A DNA stretch of 64,000 nucleotides. Source: Photobacterium kagoshimensis (lineage in GTDB: Bacteria; Pseudomonadota; Gammaproteobacteria; Enterobacterales; Vibrionaceae). Below the pieces are notes generated by a model. The model was not told the origin of the DNA. It did no database searches and worked only from the letters and a program-made list of their open reading frames with translations. A program made the translations under genes and the position numbers. Positions 52,556-61,957 of the stretch are shown one piece after another. Location of the stretch: NCBI RefSeq assembly GCF_050337045.1, contig NZ_JAKJSO010000015.1:124001-188000 (forward strand), read 5' to 3'. The stretch's first letter is position 1; each line of letters starts with the position of its first letter.

Positions 52556-55500
52556 ATGCAAAAGTCCAACTTCGAATTTTTGAAAGGAACCAATGATTTT
52601 CTCTACGCGATGGCGCGTTCAGCAGAAAAGAATTTTCCCGACGAGCCTAACACCACCATGCTTAAGCTTCGTCAGTATGCCGAGGCGACCTCAAAGCATC
52701 TTGTTAAAATATTAGATATTCAATACAGCGGCGGGCAGGTAGAGCTACTTAGAGAACTGGCGAAAGTCTCGTTTGTAGACGATAACATCATGCGCGTGTT
52801 TAACCGGCTACGCAAAATCGGTAACAAAGCGGCGCATGAATACCACAATGACTTCGATGATGCTGAAATGTGTTTACGTTTGGCTTTTCAGTTATCTATT
52901 TGGTATTACCGCTTTGTCACGAAAGATTATGACTTTGCGGTACCTAAGTTTGTTTTGCCAACCTCTCAAGATAGCATTTTTGAGCAAGAATTACTCGATC
53001 TGCAACAAGAGCTCATCGCAGTACGTGCTGGCAGTTCTACCACGCAAGAAGAGATGGAAACACAACAAGCGAAAATTATTGAGCTGAGTGGTTACATTTC
53101 TGTGCTACAAAGCCAGCAAACCGAAACCGAACAGCAATCTCAGGCGCGAATTGCGGCACTAGAAGCTAAACTGGCCGAAAAAGATGCTGAACTGGCTAAG
53201 AAAACCGAGTTTGAACGTAAGGCGTACAAAAAGCAGGTGACCAAAGAAGCTGCATCTCGCTCGCTGGATCTCAGTGAAGAAGAGAGCCGCTATCTTATCG
53301 ACTGCCAACTGCGCAAAGCCGGTTGGGATGCCGACAGTAAGAACCTTACCTTTGCTAATGGCACACGCCCACAAGCGGGTAAGAACATTGCGATTGCTGA
53401 ATGGCCAACGGGAAAAGATGAAACAGGAAAAGCAGGTTATGCTGACTACGTGCTGTTTGTTGGTTTAAAGCCAATGGGCGTTATCGAAGCCAAAAAAGCC
53501 AATAAAGATGTGTGCGGTAAACTGACCGAAGCTTATCGTTACAGCAAGTATTTTGACGTTAGCTTCTTACAACGTGAGTTACAGCAAGCAGCAAATGGTG
53601 AAGACGAGCAAGCGTTGGTAGCTGAAGAGTTTGGCACCTATTCCGTTAGTTGGTTTGATTCCAATGGCGTAGAAAAATACAAAGTCCCATTCTGCTTTTC
53701 TGCCAATGGCCGTGAGTACCGTGCATCTGCCAAAACCAAAAGTGGCATCTGGTATCGTGATGTTCGCCACCCAACTAACATGGCTAAAGCCTTGCCTGAA
53801 TGGCACCGCCCAGAAGAGCTACAAGCAAAGTTTGAACAAAACCAACAAAAGCAAAATACCTGGTTTGAAGATAACTCAGACATGAGCGACTTAGGCTTGC
53901 GTTACTACCAAGAAGAAGCTGTCCAAGCGACAGAAAAAGCCATTGTTAACGGCCAGCAAGATATTCTATTGGCCATGGCAACTGGAACAGGTAAAACCCG
54001 TACCGCGATTGCGCTAATGTTCCGTCTTATTCAGTCAAAACGCTTTGAGCGTGTACTGTTCTTAGTCGACCGAACCTCATTAGGTAAACAAGCTCTCGAC
54101 GCGTTTGAAGACACAGTGATCAAAGGGGACAGCTTTAACTCAATCTTTAATGTGAAAGGGCTAACCGATCGCTTCCCAGAAGACAGCACCAAGATCCACG
54201 TTGCCACGGTTCAATCGCTGGTTAAAAGGACCTTGTTTAACGATGAGGTGATGCCAGTAGGGCGTTACGACTGCATCATTATTGATGAAGCGCACCGCGG
54301 CTATATTCTGGATAAAGAACAAACCGAAGGCGAAGAGAAATTCCGCAACTTGCAAGATTTTGTCTCTTCTTATCGTCGTATTATTGATCACTTCGATGCA
54401 GTAAAAGTAGCACTAACCGCCACACCTGCTAAACATACTCACGAGATTTTTGGCTCACCAGTTTATCGCTATAGTTACCGAAAAGCGGTAATAGACGGTT
54501 ACTTGAATGACCAAGAGCCGCCAACAAAAATTGTTACCAAGCTCAGCCAAGAGGGCGTTTACTTGTCTCAAGGCGCAGAAGTGATGCGCATGAGCAACCA
54601 AGGTGAACTCATCAACGATACCCTTGAAGATGAGCAAGGCTTTGAAGTGGCCGACTTTAACCGCGCTTTGATCGCTACAAACTTTAACAAGGTTGTTAGT
54701 GAGGAGTTGGTAAAGCACCTAGACCCAACAGGCCCACAAAAAACCTTGGTCTTTTGTGTTAACAATAGCCATGCTGATACTGTAGTTGAAGAGTTGCGCG
54801 AAGCGTTTAAGGTTAAGTACCCACAACTGGAACACGATGCCATCATTAAAATCACTGGCGATTCAGATAAAGACTCGAAGAAAGTGCAGTCGTTGATCAC
54901 CCGTTTTGATAAAGAACGTTTACCCAACATAGTAGTAACGGTCGATCTGCTTACTACGGGTATCGACATCCCGAGTATTTGTAACCTCGTATTTATGCGA
55001 AAAGTGCGTAGCCGTATTCTTTATGAACAAATGAAAGGCCGCGCTACCCGTTTATGTCCCGAAGTGGGGAAAGGCTCATTTCGTATTTTCGATGCTGTTG
55101 ACCTCTATTCTACATTGGAAGCGGTCGATACCATGCGCCCTGTCGTGGTTAGGCCAAAAGTCGAGTTGCAAACCTTAGTCAACGAAATTACAGACTCAGA
55201 AACCTATAAAATCAAAGAAGCAGATGGGCGCAGTTTTGCCGAACACAGCCATGAGCAGCTGGTGGCGAAAATGCAAAAAATTGCGAGCTTTTCCCACTTT
55301 AGCCGTGATAAGTCCCAAGATATCGACAGCCAGATCAAACGTTTAGACGAGCTGTGCGATCAAAACGCAGGCTGTAATTTTGCAACGCTTGCCAAAAAGC
55401 TCAAAGAAAAAGGGCCAAAATGGTCGGCTGAGATCTTCAATACACTGCCTAACCTAGTTGGCCGCCTAGAGCAGTTAAAAACCGAAGTAAACAACCTGCG

Positions 55501-56077
55501 AGATATGCCCATATTCACCGATATTCACGATGAAGTCGTTGAAGTAAGCAAAGTGTATGGCGAGCACGACAACCCAGAAGACTTCTTAGACGCCTTCGAT
55601 AGGTTAGTGCAAAGCGCATCGAACCAGCAAGATGCTCTTAGCATCGTAGTTAATCGCCCAAGAGACTTAACGCGTAAAGGGCTTATTGAACTGCAAGAAT
55701 GGTTTGATACGCAAAACTACAACGATGCCTCGCTACGTAGTGCATGGAAAGCCACCAAAAACCAAGACATAGCCGCTCGCTTAATAGGCCATATCCGCCG
55801 TGCTTCAATGGGTGATGCTTTAATGCCCTTTGAACAGCGTGTAGAGCTAGCATTAGATAAAATCAAAGCCAGTAACGACTGGAGTGAAGAGCAGCAAAAT
55901 TGGCTAGATAGGATTGCCTCATCCATTAAGGATAAGGTAGTGCTAGATGACGACACTTTTAAAACCGGCAACTACAAACGCCGAGGTGGCAAACGCAAGC
56001 TTATGAAAGTCTTTAATGATGAATTAGACGGCATACTGACTCAATTCAATCAATTTATGTGGGATGAATCTGCGTAA
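52556..56077 (+). CDS. hsdR: Type I restriction endonuclease subunit HsdR
   Basis: This 1173-residue protein has an N-terminal DUF4145-like helical domain (RLRKIGNKAAHEYHND near residue 80) and a coiled coil near 150-220. An HsdR_N nuclease domain follows with D/ExK-type VIEAKKANKD near 305. The SF2 translocase has Walker A MATGTGKT near 474 and DEAH box IIDEAHRG near 575, and later motifs include TTGIDIPS and GRATR. The C-terminal part resembles EcoEI-type R subunits. HsdR cuts unmodified DNA after translocation with HsdM and HsdS. The ATG has an AAGG site. Confidence 0.93.
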   Translation: MQKSNFEFLKGTNDFLYAMARSAEKNFPDEPNTTMLKLRQYAEATSKHLVKILDIQYSGGQVELLRELAKVSFVDDNIMRVFNRLRKIGNKAAHEYHNDFDDAEMCLRLAFQLSIWYYRFVTKDYDFAVPKFVLPTSQDSIFEQELLDLQQELIAVRAGSSTTQEEMETQQAKIIELSGYISVLQSQQTETEQQSQARIAALEAKLAEKDAELAKKTEFERKAYKKQVTKEAASRSLDLSEEESRYLIDCQLRKAGWDADSKNLTFANGTRPQAGKNIAIAEWPTGKDETGKAGYADYVLFVGLKPMGVIEAKKANKDVCGKLTEAYRYSKYFDVSFLQRELQQAANGEDEQALVAEEFGTYSVSWFDSNGVEKYKVPFCFSANGREYRASAKTKSGIWYRDVRHPTNMAKALPEWHRPEELQAKFEQNQQKQNTWFEDNSDMSDLGLRYYQEEAVQATEKAIVNGQQDILLAMATGTGKTRTAIALMFRLIQSKRFERVLFLVDRTSLGKQALDAFEDTVIKGDSFNSIFNVKGLTDRFPEDSTKIHVATVQSLVKRTLFNDEVMPVGRYDCIIIDEAHRGYILDKEQTEGEEKFRNLQDFVSSYRRIIDHFDAVKVALTATPAKHTHEIFGSPVYRYSYRKAVIDGYLNDQEPPTKIVTKLSQEGVYLSQGAEVMRMSNQGELINDTLEDEQGFEVADFNRALIATNFNKVVSEELVKHLDPTGPQKTLVFCVNNSHADTVVEELREAFKVKYPQLEHDAIIKITGDSDKDSKKVQSLITRFDKERLPNIVVTVDLLTTGIDIPSICNLVFMRKVRSRILYEQMKGRATRLCPEVGKGSFRIFDAVDLYSTLEAVDTMRPVVVRPKVELQTLVNEITDSETYKIKEADGRSFAEHSHEQLVAKMQKIASFSHFSRDKSQDIDSQIKRLDELCDQNAGCNFATLAKKLKEKGPKWSAEIFNTLPNLVGRLEQLKTEVNNLRDMPIFTDIHDEVVEVSKVYGEHDNPEDFLDAFDRLVQSASNQQDALSIVVNRPRDLTRKGLIELQEWFDTQNYNDASLRSAWKATKNQDIAARLIGHIRRASMGDALMPFEQRVELALDKIKASNDWSEEQQNWLDRIASSIKDKVVLDDDTFKTGNYKRRGGKRKLMKVFNDELDGILTQFNQFMWDESA

Positions 56078-56187
56078 CTACGTACAATGCCCCACAATCA
56101 ATTATAGGCCTGCCCTTTTTGGGGGCTTGGGGCGATCACGCTCAAGTTCCTTACTTTAAGGAACGACCCAAACGAAAGAGAATAAGC

Positions 56188-57789
56188 ATGAATAATAACG
56201 ACTTAGTCGGCAAACTGTGGAAACTTTGTGACAACTTGCGCGATGGCGGTGTGTCGTACCAAAACTACGTGAATGAGTTGGCGTCACTACTTTTCCTTAA
56301 AATGTGTGAAGAAACAGAACAAGAAGAAGAGTTATTGCCAGAAGGCTTTCGTTGGGCGGATCTAAAATCTAAAGTCGGTCAAGATCAGCACCAGTTCTAC
56401 CGCAACATGCTAGTACAACTGGGTGTAGATGAGCATGCGATTGTGCGTGCGATATTCCAGAATGTAAACACCACTATTACTCAGCCAGCTCAGCTTACCG
56501 ACCTTGTAGACAACATGGATAAGCTAGAGTGGTTTGACGGCGAAACGGGTAAAAGCCGTGACGATTTTGGCGACATGTACGAAGGCTTGTTACAAAAGAA
56601 CGCCAACGAGACCAAGTCTGGCGCGGGTCAGTATTTTACGCCACGTTCACTTATAAGCACCATCGTTAAGCTGATGCAGCCACAGCCTCGTGAGATCATT
56701 CAAGATCCGGCTGCAGGTACTGCAGGTTTCTTAATTGAAGCGGATAAGTATATCAAAGCCCAAACAAGTGATTTAGAGTGGAAAATCGTAGACGGCGAAA
56801 AAGTCCGTATGGATGAAGACGACCAAGATTTTCAAATGCAAAAAGCTTTTGTTGGCCTAGAACTGGTTCCAGAAACACGCCGTTTGGCTTTGATGAACTG
56901 CCTACTACACGACATTGAAGGTGATGAAAACGAAGGTGCGATCCGTTTAGGCAACACTTTGGGAAGCGCAGGCGAAAACTTGCCGAAAGCCAATGTGATT
57001 TTAACTAACCCTCCGTTTGGTAGTGCATCGAGCAGCAACATTACTCGAACGTTCGTTCACCCAACGGGTAACAAACAGCTTTGTTTCATGCAGCATATCT
57101 ACGATGCGCTAGAGCCGGGCGGCCGCGCGGCGGTGGTGATCCCAGATAACGTTTTGTTTGAAGGCGGCCGAGGCACAGACATCCGCCGTGACCTAATGGA
57201 CAAATGTAACCTACACACCATCTTACGTTTACCAACAGGCATCTTCTACGCGCAGGGCGTAAAAACCAACGTGCTGTTCTTCCAAAAAGGCACACCAGAT
57301 AACCCAACCCAAGACATTGGCTGCACCAAGGAAACATGGGTGTACGATATGCGTACCAATATGAAAACCTTTGGTAAGCGCACGCCTCTCACCGAAAAAC
57401 ACTTCGACAACTTTGTAACCGCATATGGCGATGATGCCAACGGCCAATCAGCACGCAGCGAAGGCGTATGGCAGCAACTGGGTGAAGTTGAGCACGAGTT
57501 AGAAAACACCACTGACAATGCGCGTTGGCGTAAGTTCAACCGTGAATACATTCGCAACCAAAAAGGCGATAGCCTAGATATCTCTTGGCTCAAAGATCTC
57601 GAAGCCACCAGTGCAGAAAATCTGCCAGAGCCGGAAGTGCTGGCCGGAGAAGCCATGGCAGAGCTGACCGAAGCCATGTCCGAAATCTACCAACTGATGC
57701 AGGCACTGGGTGCCAATGATGAAGCTGAGGCGCAGAAGCAGTTACTTGAACAAGCGTTTGGTTTAGAAGAAAAGCCGGAGGCAGAGTGA
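56188..57789 (+). CDS. hsdM: Type I modification methyltransferase subunit HsdM
   Basis: This 533-residue N6-adenine methyltransferase has an N-terminal HsdM helical domain. SAM-binding motif I is DPAAGTAGFL near residue 172, and catalytic motif IV is NPPFG near 274. The ATG at 56188 with AAAGAGAA is preferred over a frame extension to 56119. It lies about 110 bases after hsdR and overlaps hsdS (TGATG). With HsdS it protects host DNA; with HsdR it forms the restriction complex. Confidence 0.94.
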   Translation: MNNNDLVGKLWKLCDNLRDGGVSYQNYVNELASLLFLKMCEETEQEEELLPEGFRWADLKSKVGQDQHQFYRNMLVQLGVDEHAIVRAIFQNVNTTITQPAQLTDLVDNMDKLEWFDGETGKSRDDFGDMYEGLLQKNANETKSGAGQYFTPRSLISTIVKLMQPQPREIIQDPAAGTAGFLIEADKYIKAQTSDLEWKIVDGEKVRMDEDDQDFQMQKAFVGLELVPETRRLALMNCLLHDIEGDENEGAIRLGNTLGSAGENLPKANVILTNPPFGSASSSNITRTFVHPTGNKQLCFMQHIYDALEPGGRAAVVIPDNVLFEGGRGTDIRRDLMDKCNLHTILRLPTGIFYAQGVKTNVLFFQKGTPDNPTQDIGCTKETWVYDMRTNMKTFGKRTPLTEKHFDNFVTAYGDDANGQSARSEGVWQQLGEVEHELENTTDNARWRKFNREYIRNQKGDSLDISWLKDLEATSAENLPEPEVLAGEAMAELTEAMSEIYQLMQALGANDEAEAQKQLLEQAFGLEEKPEAE

Positions 57790-59267
57790 TGTGTAAAAGG
57801 AAAACGAGAACTGTAGAGGGGTCATACAAACATGACTTATCTATTCCACATAGTTGGGAATTCGCCGAGCTAAAAAAAGTTATTGAAATAGTAGGAGGTA
57901 GTCAGCCACCTAAAAGCGAATTTTTGTCAGAGCCAGCAGAAGATAGTGTTCGCCTTATACAGATTAGAGACTATAAATCTGATAAGAATATCGTTTATAT
58001 CCCGAAAGAAAAAGCCAAGCGCTTTGTTACCAAAGATGAAGTAATGATTGGTCGATATGGTCCCCCAATCTTTCAGATTTTACGAGGGCTAGAGGGGGCG
58101 TATAATGTTGCCTTAATGAAAGCGAAACCAAAAGGTGGCGTTTTTTTAAACGAATATCTCTACTGGTACTTGTCAAATCAGAACTTATATCATTATGTGG
58201 AGTCCGCATCAGATAGAACCGCGGGGCAGTCTGGAGTAAATAAAAAGCACTTAGAACTATATCCAGTAGGTATTCCTCCACTAGCCGAACAAACCCGCAT
58301 CGTAGAAAAACTCGACGAAGTACTGGGGCAGGTGGATACCATCAAAGCCCGCCTGGATGGTATTCCCGCGATCCTAAAACGCTTCCGCCAATCGGTTCTC
58401 ACTTCTGCGGTGTCGGGGAAGTTAACGGAAGAGTGGCGTTCCAAAAACATAACAGATGCACTTACTGATTTGGAACATCAATATCAACGTGAAAAGTTGT
58501 ATCTAGAGCGAAAAGAAAAGAGTGAACTTACCAAGATCTATAAAGAGAAAGCTAAACTGCGCGTGGGTTTAGGTCATACTCTTGATGGAATAGAACCACC
58601 TAAAGGTTGGGTGGTAGTGCCATTTTTTGAAGCTTGTTTGCTAAACCGTGGTTTTGACCTACCAACGGCCAAGCGTATCGAAGGTGACCATCCAATTCTT
58701 TCTGCAGGTGGACTGATAGGCTTCCATAATGAGTTTAAGGTTGAAGGTCCTGTGATAACGGTTGGACGCTCTGGCTCAGTAGGGCAAGTTTTTATGACAG
58801 AGGATGATGCATGGCCTCTGAATACTGCTTTGTATGCAAAAGATATTGGCTTCAGTGTTCCTAGGTATATTTACTTGTGGCTAAAGTCAAGTGATTTAGG
58901 TCGTTTCGCTTCAAGTACGGCAGTTCCTACACTTAACCGAAACGAATTTATTCTAGAACCGACAATTCTACCATCCAAAGAGGAGCAAAAAGAAATCGTC
59001 CGTCTAGTCGACCAATACTTTACATTCGCTGACACCATTGAAGCGCAAGTGAAAAAAGCGCAGGCGAGGGTAGATAACCTAACCCAAAGTATCTTGGCTA
59101 AAGCCTTCCGCGGTGAGCTTGTTCCTCAAGATCCAAACGATGAGCCAGCCGATAAACTACTAGCGCGTATCGCCAAAGCGCGTGAAGAGGCAGAAGTGTT
59201 AGCCAAAGCGGTGAAGAAAGCCGAAGCCGCTAATAAAAGGGCGGCTAAAATAGCTGTAAACTCTTAA
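57789..59267 (+). CDS. hsdS: Type I specificity subunit HsdS
   Basis: This protein of about 492 residues contains two target-recognition domains separated by conserved helices. TRD1 spans about 15-165, then PPLAEQTRIVEKLDEVLGQ and a spacer helix with SVLTSAVSGKLTEEWR. TRD2 spans about 265-405, then PSKEEQKEIVRLVDQYF and SILAKAFRGELVPQDP. The repeated pair QSxL-x2-A-x2-GxL is typical. The base composition of TRD1 (57800-58260) is more AT-rich than its flanks, as expected if recognition domains are swapped between strains. GGAGG precedes the ATG at 57789. Confidence 0.92.
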   Translation: MCKRKTRTVEGSYKHDLSIPHSWEFAELKKVIEIVGGSQPPKSEFLSEPAEDSVRLIQIRDYKSDKNIVYIPKEKAKRFVTKDEVMIGRYGPPIFQILRGLEGAYNVALMKAKPKGGVFLNEYLYWYLSNQNLYHYVESASDRTAGQSGVNKKHLELYPVGIPPLAEQTRIVEKLDEVLGQVDTIKARLDGIPAILKRFRQSVLTSAVSGKLTEEWRSKNITDALTDLEHQYQREKLYLERKEKSELTKIYKEKAKLRVGLGHTLDGIEPPKGWVVVPFFEACLLNRGFDLPTAKRIEGDHPILSAGGLIGFHNEFKVEGPVITVGRSGSVGQVFMTEDDAWPLNTALYAKDIGFSVPRYIYLWLKSSDLGRFASSTAVPTLNRNEFILEPTILPSKEEQKEIVRLVDQYFTFADTIEAQVKKAQARVDNLTQSILAKAFRGELVPQDPNDEPADKLLARIAKAREEAEVLAKAVKKAEAANKRAAKIAVNS

Positions 59268-59278
59268 TTTATAAAAAT

Positions 59279-59306
59279 GAAAGCACGCGACAAAGCGTGC
59301 TTTTTT
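59279..59306 (+). terminator. Rho-independent terminator after hsdS
   Basis: AAAGCACGC and GCGTGCTTT form a 9-bp stem around a short loop and are followed by TTTT. It separates the hsd operon from mcrBC, whose ATG follows within about 15 bases. Confidence 0.82.
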
Positions 59307-59317
59307 GTGGGAAAAAG

Positions 59318-61957
59318 ATGACAGAACAACAGGTTTGGGACGACTTCATAGCACGTTGGCCGAGAGACAAGTTAGTAGAGCTGACACTAGAGCAATATGT
59401 ATCAACCAACGATAACGATACGTTTACCTACTGGCTTGAGACAAGAACAAGCTCTTTGGGGTCTATCCGTGGTAATACGTCCGCTAAGTTTGGAATATAT
59501 AAACGTGGTAGCGAAGCCAAAGAGCAAAGTGGTATACAGCACAATGAGGTGTATTCCTTTCGTACTCGTTATGGTGCTGATGAGCAAAGCGTTTTTAATT
59601 ATGTTAAGCAAACCATTATTGCTATCGCTAATGCCGCTCATATTGGTGATTTAGAGTCTATAGAAAAGTTAGATTTCTCTTCACTGGTCAAATGGAAAAT
59701 TGCTTTTCTATATCAAAATAGCCAATCACCTTCTCTTATCAATACCTTTTCGGAAAAAATGCTCAAGGTGTTGACGGGAGATAATGCTCAAGCATCTTAC
59801 TCAACTATGTATCGCCAGCTGATTGAGCAAAAGGGTGAAATAGAGCTATTAGAATATGGTAAGCAGTGCTGGACGAAAGCAGAAGCGAAAATGAAGCAGA
59901 AAGAAAACCAACAGATCTTGGATAAGTTTCTACATATCCAGGCATTTTCTGCTGGGCTTGAGTCGTGGTCTGAAGAAATCGTGGATGCATTTTGTAACTT
60001 GATGACTGAGGCAAATAAACAAAAGCTTGATGTGTTCATCACTAATATGAGCAGTGGAGGTATGATTCGAATCGGCCGTAAAGAAAATAATGGCCAAAAG
60101 GCAACCTCTGTATTTGCTACTTTCGAACCGACTAACATAAAGATCAAATTTGAGCAGCGCTACCTGCATATGGAAAATTATTTTTGCGGTGAGCTAGATA
60201 TTTCTTTAGTCCGAGGGATTGTTGAGTCAAAAGAAATGAGCGATTTCTCAAGTAAATATCCAATCACACGTAAACCGTATTGGCCGAATGCTTATTCCAA
60301 CCTAGCAGACGATGAAACTATTGCTGAGGATCCTCTTGTGTCATATACAAATAACACTTCGCAAGACCAACCGCGTGCACCACTCAATCAGATTTTATAT
60401 GGCCCACCGGGAACGGGTAAAACTTACCGCACAATGGAAGCTGCGGTAAGTGCGGCTTCACCTGAGTTTCGTTGGACTGAGCGCAGCGAGCTAAAAGCCG
60501 AGTATGAACGACTGGTTGCGGATAAACGCATCCGCTTTGTTACTTTCCATCAAAGCTATGGTTATGAAGCGTTTGTTGAAGGGCTTACCGCTGAAAGCGA
60601 TGGCGAAGGGAACATTAGTTATGTAGTTAAGGATGGTGTCTTTAAGTCCATCAGTGATGCTGCATCAGCTAAACAAGTTTCTAAAAATAAGCTGATAAAA
60701 AATGACGCCCGCATTTGGCAGCTATCTATAGAAAGTAGTGGTTTTAGTGAGGTCAAAGAGCACTGTTTAACCTCTGATTTTGCGGCAATTGGTTGGGGGC
60801 ATGTTGGTGATATGACCTCATCGCAACGCACGTTGGAGGATGATGAAGCCCTTGCAGCTGAAAGCAATCCGAATCAATCTACAATTCGGTCGTTTTGCAA
60901 TCACATGTCTATAGGAGATATCGTATTTTGTGTCAGCGGGCAATGGACAATAGAAGCAATTGGTGTGGTTACTGGAGATTATAAGTATCAGTCACAAGGA
61001 GTAATGTACCGAACTGACTATAAGCATACTCGTCCAATAAAGTGGTTAGCGAAAGGGCTGGCGCTGAACGTCTATGATCTAAACTGCAATACACGTCTGC
61101 CAATTAAAACTTGTAGCGAGTTAACCAGATTTACACTGGCTGAACTATTGATTTTCTTGGATGAGAGCGGTATTAGATTAGACGGTGATGAACAAGAAAA
61201 TGAAAACTGTGTGTTGGTAATTGATGAGATTAATCGTGGTAATATCTCAAAAATTTTTGGTGAGCTGATCACATTGATCGAGCCATCAAAGCGGAAAGGA
61301 GCGCAAGAGGCATTGGAGGTATCCCTTCCGTTTTCTGGCAAGCCCTTTTCTGTTCCAAATAACCTGCACATCATTGGCACCATGAACACCGCAGACCGTT
61401 CGCTGACAATGATGGATACCGCACTGCGCCGTCGCTTTGATTTTACAGAGATGATGCCAATCCCTGAGCTTTTGAGAGGGAAGGATGTTTGTGGCATTAA
61501 TCTGAGCGAGCTGCTTGAGACAATGAACCAACGTATCACCGTTCTTCTGGACCGTGAGCATACTCTCGGCCATGCGTTCTTCTTTCCTGCTTACAATGCG
61601 GCAAAAGCGGGCGATCAGAAGAAAGCGTTTGAAGAGCTGCAATCAGCATTTAAGAATAAGATCATTCCACTGCTTCAGGAATACTTCTTTGAAGACTGGA
61701 ACAAGATCCGTTTGGTTCTTGGTGATAATCAAAAAGATGAGTCACTGTGTTTTGTGGAAGAGACTCAGCAGAACTATTCAGCTCTGTTTGGCGGAAATCA
61801 TGGCCTAGATATCTATGAAGACAGCGTAGCGCAGTTCTCACTGGCCAGTTTTGAGGGGAGTGACACGGTTTGGGATAAGCCTGAAGCTTATAGCACTATT
61901 TACAGTCCCGCGGGTAAGCTAAGTCAAACATCAGCACAGATAGACGCGGAACAGTAA
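59318..61957 (+). CDS. mcrB: McrB-like restriction GTPase/AAA+ with EVE-like insert
   Basis: This 879-residue protein has an unrecognised N-terminal region (about 1-340) and an McrB-type AAA+ motor. Walker A is GPPGTGKT near 362, Walker B is LVIDEINRGNISKIFGEL near 632, the sensor-type motif is GTMNTADRS near 688, and the arginine finger is ALRRRFDF near 702. Between Walker A and B is an insert of about 130 residues containing ARIWQLSIESSGF, AIGWGHVGD and GDIVFCVSGQWTIEAIGVVTG. This fits an EVE/YTH-like modified-base reader. McrBC cuts DNA carrying foreign methylation. It overlaps mcrC (TAATG). ATG at 59318 is chosen over GTG 59297, which lies in the terminator. Confidence 0.88.
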   Translation: MTEQQVWDDFIARWPRDKLVELTLEQYVSTNDNDTFTYWLETRTSSLGSIRGNTSAKFGIYKRGSEAKEQSGIQHNEVYSFRTRYGADEQSVFNYVKQTIIAIANAAHIGDLESIEKLDFSSLVKWKIAFLYQNSQSPSLINTFSEKMLKVLTGDNAQASYSTMYRQLIEQKGEIELLEYGKQCWTKAEAKMKQKENQQILDKFLHIQAFSAGLESWSEEIVDAFCNLMTEANKQKLDVFITNMSSGGMIRIGRKENNGQKATSVFATFEPTNIKIKFEQRYLHMENYFCGELDISLVRGIVESKEMSDFSSKYPITRKPYWPNAYSNLADDETIAEDPLVSYTNNTSQDQPRAPLNQILYGPPGTGKTYRTMEAAVSAASPEFRWTERSELKAEYERLVADKRIRFVTFHQSYGYEAFVEGLTAESDGEGNISYVVKDGVFKSISDAASAKQVSKNKLIKNDARIWQLSIESSGFSEVKEHCLTSDFAAIGWGHVGDMTSSQRTLEDDEALAAESNPNQSTIRSFCNHMSIGDIVFCVSGQWTIEAIGVVTGDYKYQSQGVMYRTDYKHTRPIKWLAKGLALNVYDLNCNTRLPIKTCSELTRFTLAELLIFLDESGIRLDGDEQENENCVLVIDEINRGNISKIFGELITLIEPSKRKGAQEALEVSLPFSGKPFSVPNNLHIIGTMNTADRSLTMMDTALRRRFDFTEMMPIPELLRGKDVCGINLSELLETMNQRITVLLDREHTLGHAFFFPAYNAAKAGDQKKAFEELQSAFKNKIIPLLQEYFFEDWNKIRLVLGDNQKDESLCFVEETQQNYSALFGGNHGLDIYEDSVAQFSLASFEGSDTVWDKPEAYSTIYSPAGKLSQTSAQIDAEQ

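Noticed and set aside
59297..59317. GTG start for mcrB at 59297
   Set aside because: It lies within the stem of the hsdS terminator; the ATG at 59318 has a purine-rich site and is more likely.
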